Below, piece after piece: positions 5,459 through 6,360 of a DNA stretch of 6,360 nucleotides (position 1 is the stretch's first letter; the number at the start of each line of letters is the position of its first letter). The stretch comes from Solirubrobacteraceae bacterium (GTDB taxonomy: Bacteria > Actinomycetota > Thermoleophilia > Solirubrobacterales > Solirubrobacteraceae), in the NCBI GenBank assembly GCA_025928415.1, contig JAICJK010000160.1, positions 1 to 6,360 on the forward strand, read 5' to 3'. The notes under the pieces were generated by a model. That model saw nothing but the letters and a program-made list of their open reading frames with translations, searched no databases and was not told the origin of the DNA. The translations under genes and the position numbers were made by a program.

Positions 5459-6360
5459 CGCCGACCGACGACACGAGCCTGCTCCGGCAGCCCAAGGCGG
5501 TGTGGGCGGTCGCGTTCGCCTGCGTCGTCGCCTTCATGGGCATCGGCCTGGTGGACCCGATCCTGCCCGCCATCGCCTCCCAGCTCGACGCCTCGCCCAG
5601 CCAGGTCGAGCTGCTGTTCACCAGCTACTTCGCCGTCACCGGCGTGGCGATGCTGATCACCGGCTTCGCGTCGAGCCGCATCGGCCCCAAGCGCACGCTG
5701 CTGGCCGGCCTGGCGCTCGTCGTGATCTTCAGCGTGCTGGCCGGCGCGTCCGGCAGCGTCACCGAGATCGTCGGCTTCCGCGCCGGCTGGGGGCTCGGCA
5801 ACGCGCTGTTCATCGCCACCGCGCTGTCGGTGATCATCGGCTCGGCCAGCGGCGGGGTCGGCGGGGCGATCATCCTCTACGAGGCCGCGCTCGGCCTCGG
5901 CATCGCCAGCGGCCCGCTGCTCGGCGGCCTGCTCGGCGGCATCTCGTGGCGCGGGCCGTTCTTCGGCACCGCGGCGCTGATGGCGGTAGGGTTCGCCGCG
6001 ATCGTCACGCTGCTGGACCGCGTCCCGGCGCCGGCGCGGCGCATGTCGGTCGCCGAGCCGCTGCTGGCGCTGCGCCACCCGGGCCTGCGGACCGCCGCCC
6101 TGGTGGCCGTCCTCTACAACTTCGGCTTCTTCACGCTGCTGGCCTACACGCCGTTCCCGCTGGGCCTCGGCGCCCACCAGCTCGGGCTGATCTTCTTCGG
6201 CTGGGGCCTGCTGCTCGCAGTGAGCTCGGTCTGGGCCGCGCCGCCCCTGCAGCGCCGCTTCGGCCTGGTCGGCGCGCTGGCCGGTGGCCTGACGCTCGTC
6301 GCGCTCGACCTGGTCGTCCTCGGCCTGGGGACGGGGACGCGCGCGGTGCTGATCGTGGGC
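5455..6360 (+). CDS. MFS transporter, DHA1-type drug efflux family (partial, runs off right edge)
   Basis: A proton-coupled efflux pump of the major facilitator superfamily; 302 residues are visible of an expected 390-420. After a short polar N-terminus, TM1 (about 16-38) contains D34 in GIGLVDPILP. Motif A is GFASSRIGPKRTLLAG (70-85) between TM2 and TM3; the motif B-like stretch with R109 (RAGWGLGNALFIA, 109-121) is in TM4; motif C, GLGIASGPLLGGLLGG (147-162) in TM5, is typical of antiporter-type exporters. TM6 ends near 187, a cytoplasmic loop spans about 188-211, and the second half begins with TM7 at about 212-232. The frame stays open to the last base, so the gene is cut by the window and is not broken. 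The ATG at 5455 overlaps the marR stop and has a strong ribosome site. MarR control suggests export of a toxic or drug-like compound; the substrate is unknown. Confidence 0.92.
   Translation, partial: MTPTDDTSLLRQPKAVWAVAFACVVAFMGIGLVDPILPAIASQLDASPSQVELLFTSYFAVTGVAMLITGFASSRIGPKRTLLAGLALVVIFSVLAGASGSVTEIVGFRAGWGLGNALFIATALSVIIGSASGGVGGAIILYEAALGLGIASGPLLGGLLGGISWRGPFFGTAALMAVGFAAIVTLLDRVPAPARRMSVAEPLLALRHPGLRTAALVAVLYNFGFFTLLAYTPFPLGLGAHQLGLIFFGWGLLLAVSSVWAAPPLQRRFGLVGALAGGLTLVALDLVVLGLGTGTRAVLIVG

Noticed and set aside
5002..6177. Extension of the small minus-strand protein through the marR and MFS genes to 6177 (516 aa)
   Set aside because: The added part is an arginine/alanine-rich antisense frame opposite two clear genes. 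Only the part below about 5001 looks like a real protein.
1..6360. tRNA, rRNA, CRISPR, insertion sequence, phage or defence genes
   Set aside because: I looked for clover-leaf sequences, regularly spaced repeats, terminal inverted repeats and transposase- or nuclease-like motifs and saw none. Composition is even across the window, with no sign of recent transfer.

Overview
This window looks like a piece of chromosome from a very GC-rich bacterium, most likely an actinobacterium. The composition is strongly G+C, with third codon positions almost always G or C. Several starts are GTG or TTG. Several genes lack a Shine-Dalgarno sequence and instead have a TAnnnT -10-like box about 6 nt before the start codon, as in leaderless actinobacterial transcripts. 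A PilB/GspE-type ATPase in such a genome would fit deep-branching groups such as Thermoleophilia, but that placement is only a guess.

Layout from left to right. (1) A two-component system on the minus strand: an OmpR-type response regulator (308-964), followed with a 4-nt overlap by a sensor histidine kinase cut off at the left edge (1-311). (2) A divergent control region (965-1085) holding a direct repeat suited to an OmpR-family regulator. (3) A plus-strand PilB/GspE assembly ATPase (1086-2834) with no other pilus or secretion gene beside it. (4) A convergent minus-strand AI-2E-family membrane protein (2871-3938). (5) Divergent from that, pyridoxamine 5'-phosphate oxidase PdxH (3965-4612), with only 26 bp between the two starts. 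(6) A small minus-strand protein of unknown function (4627-5001). (7) Divergent from it, a MarR-family regulator (5024-5458), translationally coupled by an ATGA overlap to a drug-efflux-type MFS transporter that runs off the right edge (5455-6360).

Three units can be read as working together. The kinase and regulator form a sensory pair that probably controls its own operon and perhaps the divergent ATPase gene. The MarR-MFS pair is a classic self-regulated efflux operon. The membrane protein and pdxH share a very short back-to-back promoter region but have no evident functional link. No stretch above 300 bp lacks a gene, and I see no RNA gene, CRISPR array, insertion sequence or phage gene. 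I found no clearly new biological system. The most interesting parts are the compact control regions, the orphan ATPase with an apparently eroded N-terminal ligand-binding motif, and the unrecognised small protein.
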